A stretch of DNA of 42,024 nt, taken from a virus. Made by a program: the position numbers and the translations under genes. The stretch covers positions 1 to 42,024 of the IMG/VR virus record IMGVR_UViG_3300028920_000137. One strand, given 5' to 3'. How positions within the stretch are numbered: position 1 is the first letter of the stretch; each line of letters starts with the position of its first letter. This document shows, piece by piece, positions 6,690 to 15,210 of this stretch. A model generated the notes under the pieces. That model made no database searches, was not told the origin of the DNA, and saw only the letters and a list, made by a program, of their open reading frames with translations.

Positions 6690-9209
6690 CTACACAATGG
6701 CTAGCAGGCCGGACTCGCTCATCGCCTTGAATGCGGGCGACCGCTGGATGGCGATCCGGGCAAGCCTGTCGTCATCCACGGGCTCATGTGCCATGCCACG
6801 CAGTAGGGCAAAGAAGGTTGAGCGGCAGTCGTAGTGCGCTGGAGGCGCCTCTACCTGCCCCAGCCGGAAGGGCTGTCCGTCCATGAGGTCGCAGAAGTCG
6901 GTTGTCACTGCGTCAATGATGCTGGACCACTGGAACACTTCCCACGAGTCCCGTACGCCCATATACATCATCATGCGCCCGGCGTTGTACGCCCTCGCGT
7001 TGTTCGTTCGCACGATGGTCTCGGTATGATACGGCGAGTACAACCGATAGCCGCCCACGGTCTCTGTCTGGATTGTACCCGAGCCAATCCATTCATCGAA
7101 CATCCCGTCAATGCGACCCTCGACGCTCGACCAGTCTCCCGACCAGAAGCCGGCCTGAATCGCGCTTTTGATCTTGTTCAGGAGCATCCCGTTGTCGTTC
7201 AGGTACTGTCCTGTGACCCAAAAGGCGCGTTGCTTGATTGCTTCTGCTGCTGCCGGGTTCATGGGGATGAGCCCCTTGAAGTACTCGGCGGCCTCTTTCG
7301 GAAACAGGAAGTCACCCTCAACGGACATATAGTCCATTGTGAAGGCGGGTGCTGACTGCGCCATGTCGAGCTTCTTCCCAAGCCCGCGTTCCAGCCCCTC
7401 TTTTGCGTCCACGGCGCCGGTCAGGTGGCCCGTGAGCATCAGGCCGTGAAGCGCGTCACGGAACTGCCGCTTCCCGGCCGCATCGAGCCCGCCGAACACG
7501 TAGAGGTCAGCCTCGTTCGCTGTGCCGTCGAGAAGGCCGCTGCGATCCAGCTTCGGGATGAGCTTCTCTCGGATGCGGCCCATGGCCTGCACCATCTGTC
7601 GTTGGGCGCCCGCCTCGATCTTGTCGAGCTTCTTCCGAATCTGGTCGGGCTTGAACCCTACCGCCCGCTCCTGCGCGTTCAGCTCCCGTAGGTACTTAGC
7701 GTTCGTGTGAACACCCACGGCGACCTGCGCTTCGCTGATTGGCGGGAACTCGCGCCGCGCCGTCTGTACCGCCGGGACACGATCAACCTTCTGAGGGATG
7801 CCGCGCTTGCCGTCGTTCGACACGTCGGGATTGTCGCCCGAGTCAACATCGTCACCGTCGTCGAGGGCGTCTGCTGGCGTCGGCTTCTCGATCTCCTTGT
7901 CGAGGGAGGGTGGCCCGTCTTGCTGCCGCTCTTCCCACTCCTTCTCTGACAGCTCGGGATAGCCAAGCATCTGCCGGGTCAGATTCACGTCTGCCAGCGT
8001 CAGTGGCCCGACCGCGCCCGTAGCTGACGCCTCCGTGAACGTGGTTACCGTCTCGACGACCTCTTCCCAGCTTCGATCCTCATACTTGAAAGACGGGTAT
8101 TCATCCACGTCCCAGTTCATGTCCACGAGCCGATAGATGAGCTGTTCTGTCAGGCACGAACGTGCCAGATCAGTTGATAGGTCGCCCTTTATCCACTCGA
8201 AGATGTTTTGATGAACCTTCGATTCGGCATGGCTCCCCGTTGACGATTTGGGACCAAATCCAAGGTGTGAGGGTACGAGCAATCCATCAAGGATCGCGCG
8301 CGCGCAGGCGTCATCAAACCGCTGGAACTCCTGCCAGCTTGCGGTTTTCAGGCCAACGAACTCAAGAATCACATCGTCCGGCGATGAGAATGAGGCCGCC
8401 GTTTGGAGCTTCTTGCCCGCATTGACATACTTCGCCCGTTCTTGTGGCGAGATTCCTCGCGGGTACTTCACGTGCGGAACTCCCGATGCCGTCTTTTCCA
8501 CGAAGACGCCACGGAGCGGAAGCAGTAGCTGGCGTGCCTTGTACCAACGATATGCTACCCTTAGTACCGACTGCCCGTGAGGATCGCCGAACACGGAACC
8601 GGAATCGTGGCTGTAGATGATCCACTTCTGGGGATCGAGGTCTTTATGCTCCCCGTACTTGCTTTCCATCACCAGTGCTTCGAGGTTCCCGAAGTCGTCC
8701 CGCCGGAACCCGTACAGGAACGGCGGCTTGGTTTTTAGCGAGCACAGCCCAAACTTCCCCTTCCACGGTCCCCGCTCGATCACCCCCCAGTTGATCTCAG
8801 TGGGCGAGTAGCCGTACGCGCGGCCCGACAGGATCCCAAGCTGTGTGTCCTTGAACGTGCCCGGTAGCCCGCGCAGATTCCACTCGACGAATGCGGCTAT
8901 CTCGTCGTGCAGCGGGTCGCCTGCTTGTGCCGACTCCACACGCCATTCCGGAGCCACAACGGCCAGTGCAACCAAGCGCGTCCCGAGCTTTACCATCTCG
9001 TCTCGCCGCATCATCTCGCGATAGACAGTCAGCTTCTTCTTCTGAACCAGATCGTCGGGATTCTCGTCGCGCTCCCATTCCTTCCAGAACGAAAGCCGGG
9101 TCAGGCCTACCTCTTCCAGTAGCTTCTGCGTGGATACCCGCTCGCGTGCCATGTAGAGCACGCCGTCCTCAATGCCGAATTCACGGCCTGCGATTCGTAT
9201 GGCCGGCAA
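6690..9209 (-). CDS. Portal-MuF fusion: Mu gp29-like portal plus Mu F-like minor head protein
   Basis: This protein of about 839 residues has two domains that are separate genes in Mu. Residues ~1-460 match DUF935 (Mu gp29) portals: RLSFWKEWERDENP, an RAYGYSPTEINWGVI block and the pore-type helices. A Pro/Asp-rich linker (about 460-520) follows. The C-terminal ~300 residues carry the Mu F / SPP1 gp7 signature: IVRTNNARAYNAGRMM, FQWSSIIDAVTTDFCDLMDGQPF and PPAHYDCRSTF. The portal forms the dodecameric DNA channel, and MuF proteins act in head assembly and DNA ejection. The TTG at 9209 has AAGGAGG eight bases upstream, better placed than the GTG at 9233. It follows TerL directly. Confidence 0.88.
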   Translation of the reverse strand: MPAIRIAGREFGIEDGVLYMARERVSTQKLLEEVGLTRLSFWKEWERDENPDDLVQKKKLTVYREMMRRDEMVKLGTRLVALAVVAPEWRVESAQAGDPLHDEIAAFVEWNLRGLPGTFKDTQLGILSGRAYGYSPTEINWGVIERGPWKGKFGLCSLKTKPPFLYGFRRDDFGNLEALVMESKYGEHKDLDPQKWIIYSHDSGSVFGDPHGQSVLRVAYRWYKARQLLLPLRGVFVEKTASGVPHVKYPRGISPQERAKYVNAGKKLQTAASFSSPDDVILEFVGLKTASWQEFQRFDDACARAILDGLLVPSHLGFGPKSSTGSHAESKVHQNIFEWIKGDLSTDLARSCLTEQLIYRLVDMNWDVDEYPSFKYEDRSWEEVVETVTTFTEASATGAVGPLTLADVNLTRQMLGYPELSEKEWEERQQDGPPSLDKEIEKPTPADALDDGDDVDSGDNPDVSNDGKRGIPQKVDRVPAVQTARREFPPISEAQVAVGVHTNAKYLRELNAQERAVGFKPDQIRKKLDKIEAGAQRQMVQAMGRIREKLIPKLDRSGLLDGTANEADLYVFGGLDAAGKRQFRDALHGLMLTGHLTGAVDAKEGLERGLGKKLDMAQSAPAFTMDYMSVEGDFLFPKEAAEYFKGLIPMNPAAAEAIKQRAFWVTGQYLNDNGMLLNKIKSAIQAGFWSGDWSSVEGRIDGMFDEWIGSGTIQTETVGGYRLYSPYHTETIVRTNNARAYNAGRMMMYMGVRDSWEVFQWSSIIDAVTTDFCDLMDGQPFRLGQVEAPPAHYDCRSTFFALLRGMAHEPVDDDRLARIAIQRSPAFKAMSESGLLAIV

Positions 9210-9250
9210 AACCGGTACCTCCTTTCCCGCCACGGTAACACCGCGAGCGG

Positions 9251-10843
9251 CTAGAACTCCCCAAGCACATCTGCGATGTCGTTGCCGTCCTCGTGCTCAA
9301 ACGGGTCCGGCTCATCCTCGACGATTGACGCCATGGACGCGGACTCAATGTGAATGTCCCCCGCGCCCGCCGTGAGCAGGCGTAGGCGAGAGAACGCAAA
9401 CCACGACGCCATGAGCAGGTCGCTACTCGCGCCGGGGAAGTACCTCATCTCTTTCAACCAGACACACTCGGGGCACTCACACACGGCGTTCCCGTCGTGC
9501 CCGCCGGCGGTCGGGATGATCCATTGTCCTGCTTCGAAGGCCGGGGCGAGAGACGGTAGCCCGATCTCTGGATCAAACTTCTGCTTCCCCGTGGTGAAAG
9601 CCTGCACGGCGAGATAGGCGTCCTCCGTAACGAGCTGATCTATGAACGCCTGCTGGAAGGCATTGTTCTCAACGACGTGGACTGTAGGGCGCCACTTCGC
9701 CTCGAGCCGTAGTGCTGTTTCGATCTGCTGCCTGAACGGAAGGCGCTTGCGTACGAACTCTAGTGGGATGACCCGCCCTCCACCAATGAGCCCCAGCACG
9801 ACCGCCGCGAAGTATGCTGCGTCGTCCCGCATACTGATCGCCAGATCGTATCCAACAGCGACGGATACTAGGTGTTCGCCGTCGGGAATGTCGCCTAGAG
9901 CGAGATCGGGCCTCATGCACCGCTCGACGCTCTTCCAGTCCACGAGGGCCTCTTCCTCACCCCACGGGCGGTTGTTGAACATTCGCTCGAACTCACGATG
10001 TCCAATCTCGTTCCGGCGGGCCTCAAGTTGGGGCACGTCCCACTTCGGAGTCCAGAGCGGGACCATCGGCCCCCCGGGCTCCGGCTGGATGCGGTACACC
10101 TTCCAGTCCCAGCCTTCGCGCCGCTGAAGCTCTGAGTTCAGGTCTTGTTCGTGCCACGCTGTAGCGATTGCGACGGTGGGCGACCCCGGCTCCTTCAGGT
10201 TTGCGATCACAGAGTCATGGGCCGTGATGATTCTCGCCCTCGAGGACGGCTCCGCTATCGCGTTCTTGAAGTCGCATACGTCGTCAAGAATGATCAGGTC
10301 GGCGCGGCCTGACGTCGCAGACGACCCGATGCCCATGCCCTCGAAGGACGCATCGCGCAGGTTCTCAGTGCGGGTGATGAACATCTGGTGCTTATTCCAC
10401 TCACCCTCCCTGTCCGGCGCGAGCCGAGGAAATACCTCCCGAATGCGCGGGTTCATCTGCACGTCGCGCTCGATCTGCTGAACTGTCTCTGAGGCTTTCT
10501 GGTCGGTGTTCTGAAAGAGCTTGATGCGGATATTGGGCTTCCATGCAAGGCGGGGCTCAGTAGATCGTCCCAGCTCCCAGAGGACACGGGCTCGGGCTAT
10601 CTGCTGAGTCTTGCCGTGGTCGCGTGGTGCCATCAGCCCCGCGTTCTTCCCCCGCCGGATGCAAGATTCAATATGCTGGTGCCATTCATTGTGAAGCGGG
10701 ACGGCGTGACGGGGCCAGCCGAAGCAGTATTCATTGAACGCGCCGATGTCGCGGCGAGCCATCTCGCGCATAGCCTGAGCGTAGTTCGCCGAGAGGAAAT
10801 CGGCCTCTAGCCGTGACGCCTCGGAGACAACGTCCTGCTGCAT
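9251..10843 (-). CDS. terL: Terminase large subunit, Mu gp28-like
   Basis: This 530-residue protein is the packaging motor. It has a Walker-A-like APRDHGKT (residues 72-79) and Walker B LIILDD (183-188), as in Mu gp28-type large terminases. The C-terminal RNase-H-like nuclease begins around VAVGYDLAI (about residue 330) with the expected Asp. The C-terminal tail is very acidic (DEPDPFEHEDGNDIAD). The ATG at 10843 follows AAGGGGCGACC. It is preceded by the small terminase gene and followed by portal-MuF, the normal order. Confidence 0.9.
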   Translation of the reverse strand: MQQDVVSEASRLEADFLSANYAQAMREMARRDIGAFNEYCFGWPRHAVPLHNEWHQHIESCIRRGKNAGLMAPRDHGKTQQIARARVLWELGRSTEPRLAWKPNIRIKLFQNTDQKASETVQQIERDVQMNPRIREVFPRLAPDREGEWNKHQMFITRTENLRDASFEGMGIGSSATSGRADLIILDDVCDFKNAIAEPSSRARIITAHDSVIANLKEPGSPTVAIATAWHEQDLNSELQRREGWDWKVYRIQPEPGGPMVPLWTPKWDVPQLEARRNEIGHREFERMFNNRPWGEEEALVDWKSVERCMRPDLALGDIPDGEHLVSVAVGYDLAISMRDDAAYFAAVVLGLIGGGRVIPLEFVRKRLPFRQQIETALRLEAKWRPTVHVVENNAFQQAFIDQLVTEDAYLAVQAFTTGKQKFDPEIGLPSLAPAFEAGQWIIPTAGGHDGNAVCECPECVWLKEMRYFPGASSDLLMASWFAFSRLRLLTAGAGDIHIESASMASIVEDEPDPFEHEDGNDIADVLGEF

Positions 10844-10907
10844 CGGTCGCCCCTTCGCCTGCTGCCACGCGCGACCGATAGCCCGCTCCCCATACCCATA
10901 CTCTCTC

Positions 10908-11378
10908 CTACTGCTCTGTCAGTGGTCCTACAATGCCAGCCAAGCCCTTCTCAAGCAACGTCGCTTCCAGTCGCTTGATGTGTGCGTCGAGCTCTTCGTC
11001 TCCCATGTCCGCATACGGCGCGAACTCTGACGGCTGTGCCCTGATCTCGTGCAACGTCGGTGCGTACAGCCCGCATAGCTTGTTCGTCTCCCGCCTCACC
11101 GCCAACGCGAGCCCTAGCTTCTCAAGCCGGACCGCCTCACGCCAGAGCCATGCCTGCTGCTCCAGTGCCTTCCCAAACTCTACATCGTGGTGTGTTGCCG
11201 CCCGCTCAGCCACGCGCTGTGTCGCCTCTGCCACATAGCGAGCGGCCTGACGCCGGCTGACACCCCACTCCCGTGCCGCATACTGCCGTATCTGCGCCGT
11301 CGTGAACCCGCCCACGATCAGCTCAAAGACCTTGCTGACTCGGCGTTCCTTCTCTGCCTTTGTGATGCGCCCGGCCAT
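10908..11378 (-). CDS. terS: Putative terminase small subunit
   Basis: This 156-residue helical protein has an N-terminal helix-turn-helix (FTTAQIRQYAAREWGVSRRQAARYV, about residues 25-50) and a long helical middle, as small terminases have. The C-terminus (DEELDAHIKRLEATLLEKG) probably helps oligomerisation. The ATG at 11378 has AGAGGA upstream and overlaps the end of the ParB-fold gene. The frame is open further upstream, but that part lies inside the neighbouring gene. The call rests on the HTH and on its place before terL. Confidence 0.7.
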   Translation of the reverse strand: MAGRITKAEKERRVSKVFELIVGGFTTAQIRQYAAREWGVSRRQAARYVAEATQRVAERAATHHDVEFGKALEQQAWLWREAVRLEKLGLALAVRRETNKLCGLYAPTLHEIRAQPSEFAPYADMGDEELDAHIKRLEATLLEKGLAGIVGPLTEQ

Positions 11379-11379
11379 C

Positions 11380-12036
11380 CTATTCCTCTCGGTGCTCCCG
11401 CCAGAACAGGCACAATCCGACGACGATGGTGCCGTGCGCATCACCCGTTCCGGTACCCGTCTTGTTCCATTCTTCCCGTACGGCCAAATAGATCTCGGTT
11501 TCATCGGGATCAAGGGATATTGTCAGCCCCATGACGCGTGTGCGTTCGGGCATTCCTTCTGCCATCTTGTCGAAGTCAAAGTCGGTGAGCCGTGCATAGG
11601 CGTCTATTTTCTCCCTGCCAAATGGGAGAGTTTCCGTTAGCTCGTCGAGGCCAAATCGCGCCACGATGTCCTTCATCACGGCCGCAAGTCGCAGCTCTTC
11701 CGTTGGGAACCGCGTTTCGTTCAGCTCTACAGCAACCCGCTCGGCTTCTTGCTTGGAAATGCGGCCGAGGTTGACAACCATGACCGTTTCGTAGCCTAGC
11801 TCACGCACGACTTCGAGCCGGTGATTGCCATCGACCACCTCCAGCGCATCTGTCTTACCGATCTCGCGAACGATCAGGTTGACGATGAGGCCGTTGCGCT
11901 CAATGTTCGCCTTCAGCGCTGTTGCGCGCTCGGCATCGTCTTCCTTGTAGTTCCAAGGAGCCCGCCGCAGACGACTGACGGCCACCTCCTGCCACGCGCT
12001 GCTCAATCTTCCCACACCACGCCCCTCTCGGCCCAC
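11380..12036 (-). CDS. ParB/sulfiredoxin-fold protein, possible DpdB-like partner of DpdA
   Basis: This 218-residue protein has a ParB-N/Srx-type domain: EVAVSRLRRAPWNYKEDD, GLIVNLIVREIG, then the nucleotide-site motif DGNHRLEVVRELG and a helical segment. The C-terminal ~60 residues end in a short hydrophobic patch (TIVVGLCLFW). Such domains hydrolyse nucleotides or act as DNA-binding nuclease-like modules. Two readings are open. ParB-fold proteins are common beside phage terminases. Bacterial dpd DNA-modification clusters, however, need DpdB, a ParB/DndB-like protein, together with DpdA, and this gene overlaps dpdA by 34 bases. The start is uncertain: the GTG at 12036 is used. Confidence 0.7.
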   Translation of the reverse strand: MGREGRGVGRLSSAWQEVAVSRLRRAPWNYKEDDAERATALKANIERNGLIVNLIVREIGKTDALEVVDGNHRLEVVRELGYETVMVVNLGRISKQEAERVAVELNETRFPTEELRLAAVMKDIVARFGLDELTETLPFGREKIDAYARLTDFDFDKMAEGMPERTRVMGLTISLDPDETEIYLAVREEWNKTGTGTGDAHGTIVVGLCLFWREHREE

Positions 12037-12839
12037 AGGCTTGTCAGAAACCTCTCATACCTCACGGATTGGCAGACCCCCTCTCGCACTCTCCAATCAG
12101 TGCTATATAGCACTTCGTGGCGTCGGGCTCGCATCAGCCTTTGCTTACTTGTGAATGTCGGGGCCCTGCCGTTGCTCGTCTTGAATGCCCCACCGTACAT
12201 GGCGGGAGCGAGAACGCTGGAGCTATCTGCGGAGTAGAACGGGAATCGCTCGAGGTACTTCGCCCTGATCATGGCGAAGCCGTGTATCCGCACCGTGTCA
12301 CGGGTCAGGTCAAAGATCCGGTTCAATATCGGAATGGAGTCCCTTCCGACGCCGACGTACGTGTGCCCCTCATCAATCCAGCGTCGGAGCGTGGACAGGT
12401 TGCCGTCATCCAGTCGTGGATGATAGACTCGTATGTATCTCAAGGCCCCGCCACCCGCCGAGACCGCCTCGCGGACACGTTCATGGGCTCGCGCGAGCAC
12501 CTTCTCGGTAAGCAGCGCATACACATCAAACTCGACGACCGTGATCGCCTGATCTCCGCGCTGCTCGATCCAGCTAAGGTATTCCTCGTGGTACATCTCC
12601 GCGTCTGGTAGGCGTTTCATGCCAACCCCGCCCGCTGCCGCCCGCGTCTCGAAGAGCTTGTTCCATGAGTGCGCGCCCGAGTCTACCATCAGGCGGTAAC
12701 CCTGCTTGGTTCTGGCGTCTGCCATTATGCTCTCGGCTTCGCGTCTTTCTAACCGATAGGAATAGAGCTTGTTCCCGCCTAGCTCCAGCACGGCCTCACG
12801 AAACGAACGCCTGTGTCCCCCGGCCAGATATAGTTTCAT
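12003..12839 (-). CDS. dpdA: DpdA-type tRNA-guanine-transglycosylase homologue acting on DNA
   Basis: This 278-residue TIM-barrel-type protein matches DpdA, the TGT paralogue that swaps guanine in DNA for a 7-deazaguanine base. It shows VDSGAHSW (residues 52-59; Asp53 equals the TGT base-recognition Asp), EFDVYAL (103-109), a YVGVG loop (161-165; TGT base-binding Gly loop), HGFAM (186-190) and SADSSSVL (203-210). The last holds Asp205, the likely nucleophile, in the DSSS context typical of DpdA. It lacks the TGT zinc site, as DpdA proteins often do. The ATG overlaps the glycosyltransferase stop as ATGA. The adjacent FolE/QueD/QueE genes supply the base, which strongly supports the call. Confidence 0.88.
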   Translation of the reverse strand: MKLYLAGGHRRSFREAVLELGGNKLYSYRLERREAESIMADARTKQGYRLMVDSGAHSWNKLFETRAAAGGVGMKRLPDAEMYHEEYLSWIEQRGDQAITVVEFDVYALLTEKVLARAHERVREAVSAGGGALRYIRVYHPRLDDGNLSTLRRWIDEGHTYVGVGRDSIPILNRIFDLTRDTVRIHGFAMIRAKYLERFPFYSADSSSVLAPAMYGGAFKTSNGRAPTFTSKQRLMRARRHEVLYSTDWRVREGVCQSVRYERFLTSLWAERGVVWED

Positions 12840-13825
12840 ATCATGGCCTCAACGATGTGTCTCACGTCCGAACCTGTCTCTGGAGCCATGGGTGGAAGCG
12901 TACCCTCGAGGGCCTTCTGCACAAGCTCCGCTCCCTCAGCAAGATCATCGTACCGATACCGGTCCGAGAATAGCTCTTGGTATGACAGCCGATCTGGCAC
13001 AACGGGAACCGCGCCGCAGTTCACCGCCTCCTGCATGGCTATGCCAAACGTCTCCTGCTTCGCCGTCGAGACTGCAACGGTAGCGCGGGAGAGAAGGGCA
13101 TAGTAGGCAGCCTTGTCCCCACATACCCGCTTGGTCAGCAACCACTCGACAGCATCATGCTCGCGCCCGTACCGTGTCTGCCACAAGTCCCGCATCCGAT
13201 AGAATGCGCCGACATCCTTTTCGGGCGCCAGTCTGTGAGGGAACACGACAAGGGCTTCCCGTTCTGTATTCCGGCCACACCGGGGGCAATCTCTCGCATC
13301 TATGACGGGGAAGCGTGCGACCTCAATGCGTACAGGCGCGACGCCTCGCGCGCCGAGCACCAGTTGCCGATGGTACTCCGTTGCCACAAAGACTTGATCT
13401 ACCATTGTCAGCCAGCCGCGTTCAGAGTACTGCGCCCACGGAGTCAATCCGTTCTGACTGAGATAGTCCCACTTGTCCCACGTTCCCGCGTGCAACATTC
13501 CCGACAGCTTGATGCGCCGTCTGGCGTTGTCGCGGAGATACCCCAAGTGGCAGAGCCCGGGGAACCAAAGGTCCATGAAGAAGATCGTACCCTCAAACCC
13601 GTCCCGAATCAGGCGAATCATATCTACCATCTGCCTCGCCTTGTACTCAGACGTGCCGTACACGTCAAGGAACTGACCCACAGAGATTGTCGCGGGCCTC
13701 CTGTCCCCGACTGTTAGCACCTCGCAGCCACAGCGCTCAAAGTCCCTCATGAACCAAGAATACCACTGCGCGGAGTAGCGTTCTTCCAGCGGTTCGATAG
13801 GAACAAAGAGCACGCGCTTCCCCAT
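12836..13825 (-). CDS. QTMAN-like family 4 glycosyltransferase, predicted to act on the deazaguanine
   Basis: This 329-residue GT-B enzyme has a C-terminal half that reads like tRNA-queuosine mannosyltransferase (QTMAN, formerly GTDC1/DUF3524). FPHRLAPEKD (195-204) matches the WPHRWEHDKD block. STAKQETFGIAMQEA (253-267) with GAVPVVPDRLSYQELF matches STAKHEFFGVAMLEA with its CGCYPLCPKDLVYPEIF. The N-terminal half is less alike and holds a CPRCGRN zinc-type knuckle near 180. QTMAN adds mannose to queuosine, a 7-deazaguanine. Here the gene lies inside a deazaguanine DNA-modification operon and overlaps dpdA, so glycosylation of the inserted base is the natural inference. The sugar donor and acceptor are unknown. 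Confidence 0.8.
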   Translation of the reverse strand: MGKRVLFVPIEPLEERYSAQWYSWFMRDFERCGCEVLTVGDRRPATISVGQFLDVYGTSEYKARQMVDMIRLIRDGFEGTIFFMDLWFPGLCHLGYLRDNARRRIKLSGMLHAGTWDKWDYLSQNGLTPWAQYSERGWLTMVDQVFVATEYHRQLVLGARGVAPVRIEVARFPVIDARDCPRCGRNTEREALVVFPHRLAPEKDVGAFYRMRDLWQTRYGREHDAVEWLLTKRVCGDKAAYYALLSRATVAVSTAKQETFGIAMQEAVNCGAVPVVPDRLSYQELFSDRYRYDDLAEGAELVQKALEGTLPPMAPETGSDVRHIVEAMI

Positions 13826-13827
13826 GG

Positions 13828-15210
13828 CTATTCTCCCAAGACGCCATTTCGCGCAAGCAGCCCGTACGCCAGCGCGTCTGTGCGGGTGTGGATCAAATCG
13901 CGGAAGGTACTGCCGCGTTCAGCCCGCCTGACATACGCCGTCACATGCAGCAAGTCGCGAGCCCATGTTTCGCGGTACCATTGCCACATGGCGCGACATT
14001 CTTGCGAGACGCTGGCCCCCGTTTTCCGCCGCGCACCCCCTCTTGGCGTTGCCGCAGTGTCAAGAAAGGAGGCCGGTATCACATTGGGGAGCAGCCGGTG
14101 GTACTGCCCCTCACACCAAAGCGCCCCCTCGTCGTATCCGCCCAACACGAAAGCCGCAAGATCGAAGTATGGGACGGCGCACTGCCCCAACCCGCTGGCT
14201 GTGAAGTTGTGCCGCATAGCCGGCGTGATCGCGCTTGGATCAGCGCCGTATGCCCTCAAGAAACGCGCCGTTTCTCTCATGTGCCACGGAGTCTCTCCAG
14301 GAAGAAAACTCACGTTGAGGAAGATAACTGCCGGACGGCCCAGCTCACGCGCGGCGGCCACTGAAAGCTCCCCAAGCCGTTTGATGTCCGCGTTCTTTCC
14401 GGATAGCCGCCGCTCTGTGAGGCCGACGCCCTCAAGGCCGGTGTGTATATGAGTCATGCCATACCTGCGCACCAGCTGTGTCAGCGCAATCCCCGTTTCT
14501 TCCAGAAAAGACAACACGCTGGCCGACGTCCCCATGCAGTACCATGGCAGGCCGACGTCTCGCAACACCCCTGCAACGGCAAGTGCGCGACCGGCGTCGT
14601 CAAAGAAGTCGTTGTCGAGAACGACAAAGCCTGTAGCACCCCACCGTTCTCGCATACCGGTTGCAACAGACCTGACCTCTTCGGGCGTTAGTCTCTGCTC
14701 GCGCCACCCGCGGACCTTTCCCGAGATCGTATTCAAGCAGAACGCGCAGGCGTTTGGACAGCCACGCGTCGTGAAGAGCGGTACCGCACGGCCCTCATGC
14801 TTCCGGTCGGCAGTCAGGACCATCGATCTGTCATATCGCGCGTAGCGGCGCGCCTCGTCGTCTGTCAAACACGACGGCAACGCGATCATGGCGTCCCGGT
14901 ACGCACTCTGTGCGACGGCCGGTGCCACCGAGCCCATGCCGCAAAACCCAAGGGGCGCAGGCAAGACCGATGCCCGCCCGCCCGCTAACCGCAGAATCTT
15001 TGATGCCAGCGGCATTTGAGACTCGGCCCAGAGCGCGAGCACAAGCGGGTCGCCGCTTGAAAGGTGCACATGAGCATCTCCCATTCCCCGCACGAAATGA
15101 TGTTCTACTTCCACGCCCGCTTGCCGCTGCGCAGCGAACCAGAACCACGGATCATATGACTCTGGAGGACGCACGACCTCTTCACTGTCAATGTCTAGCA
15201 ACCGGATCAC
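13828..15210 (-). CDS. Radical SAM enzyme, probably B12-dependent, in the deazaguanine cluster
   Basis: This 460-residue protein has an N-terminal ~120-residue Rossmann-like part and a radical SAM core with C-x3-C-x2-C (RGCPNACAFC; Cys151, 155 and 158). That is the layout of cobalamin-binding radical SAM enzymes, although the usual B12-binding histidine motif is not obvious. The core continues with GFVVLDNDFF and THIHTGLEGVGLTERRLSGKN. A helical, Cys-containing C-terminal region follows. GTG at 15210 overlaps the previous stop (GTGA) and has GGAG eight bases upstream. Enzymes of this class methylate or rearrange unactivated carbons. Here it may build or alter the side chain of the 7-deazaguanine. 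The substrate is unknown. Confidence 0.78.
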   Translation of the reverse strand: MIRLLDIDSEEVVRPPESYDPWFWFAAQRQAGVEVEHHFVRGMGDAHVHLSSGDPLVLALWAESQMPLASKILRLAGGRASVLPAPLGFCGMGSVAPAVAQSAYRDAMIALPSCLTDDEARRYARYDRSMVLTADRKHEGRAVPLFTTRGCPNACAFCLNTISGKVRGWREQRLTPEEVRSVATGMRERWGATGFVVLDNDFFDDAGRALAVAGVLRDVGLPWYCMGTSASVLSFLEETGIALTQLVRRYGMTHIHTGLEGVGLTERRLSGKNADIKRLGELSVAAARELGRPAVIFLNVSFLPGETPWHMRETARFLRAYGADPSAITPAMRHNFTASGLGQCAVPYFDLAAFVLGGYDEGALWCEGQYHRLLPNVIPASFLDTAATPRGGARRKTGASVSQECRAMWQWYRETWARDLLHVTAYVRRAERGSTFRDLIHTRTDALAYGLLARNGVLGE

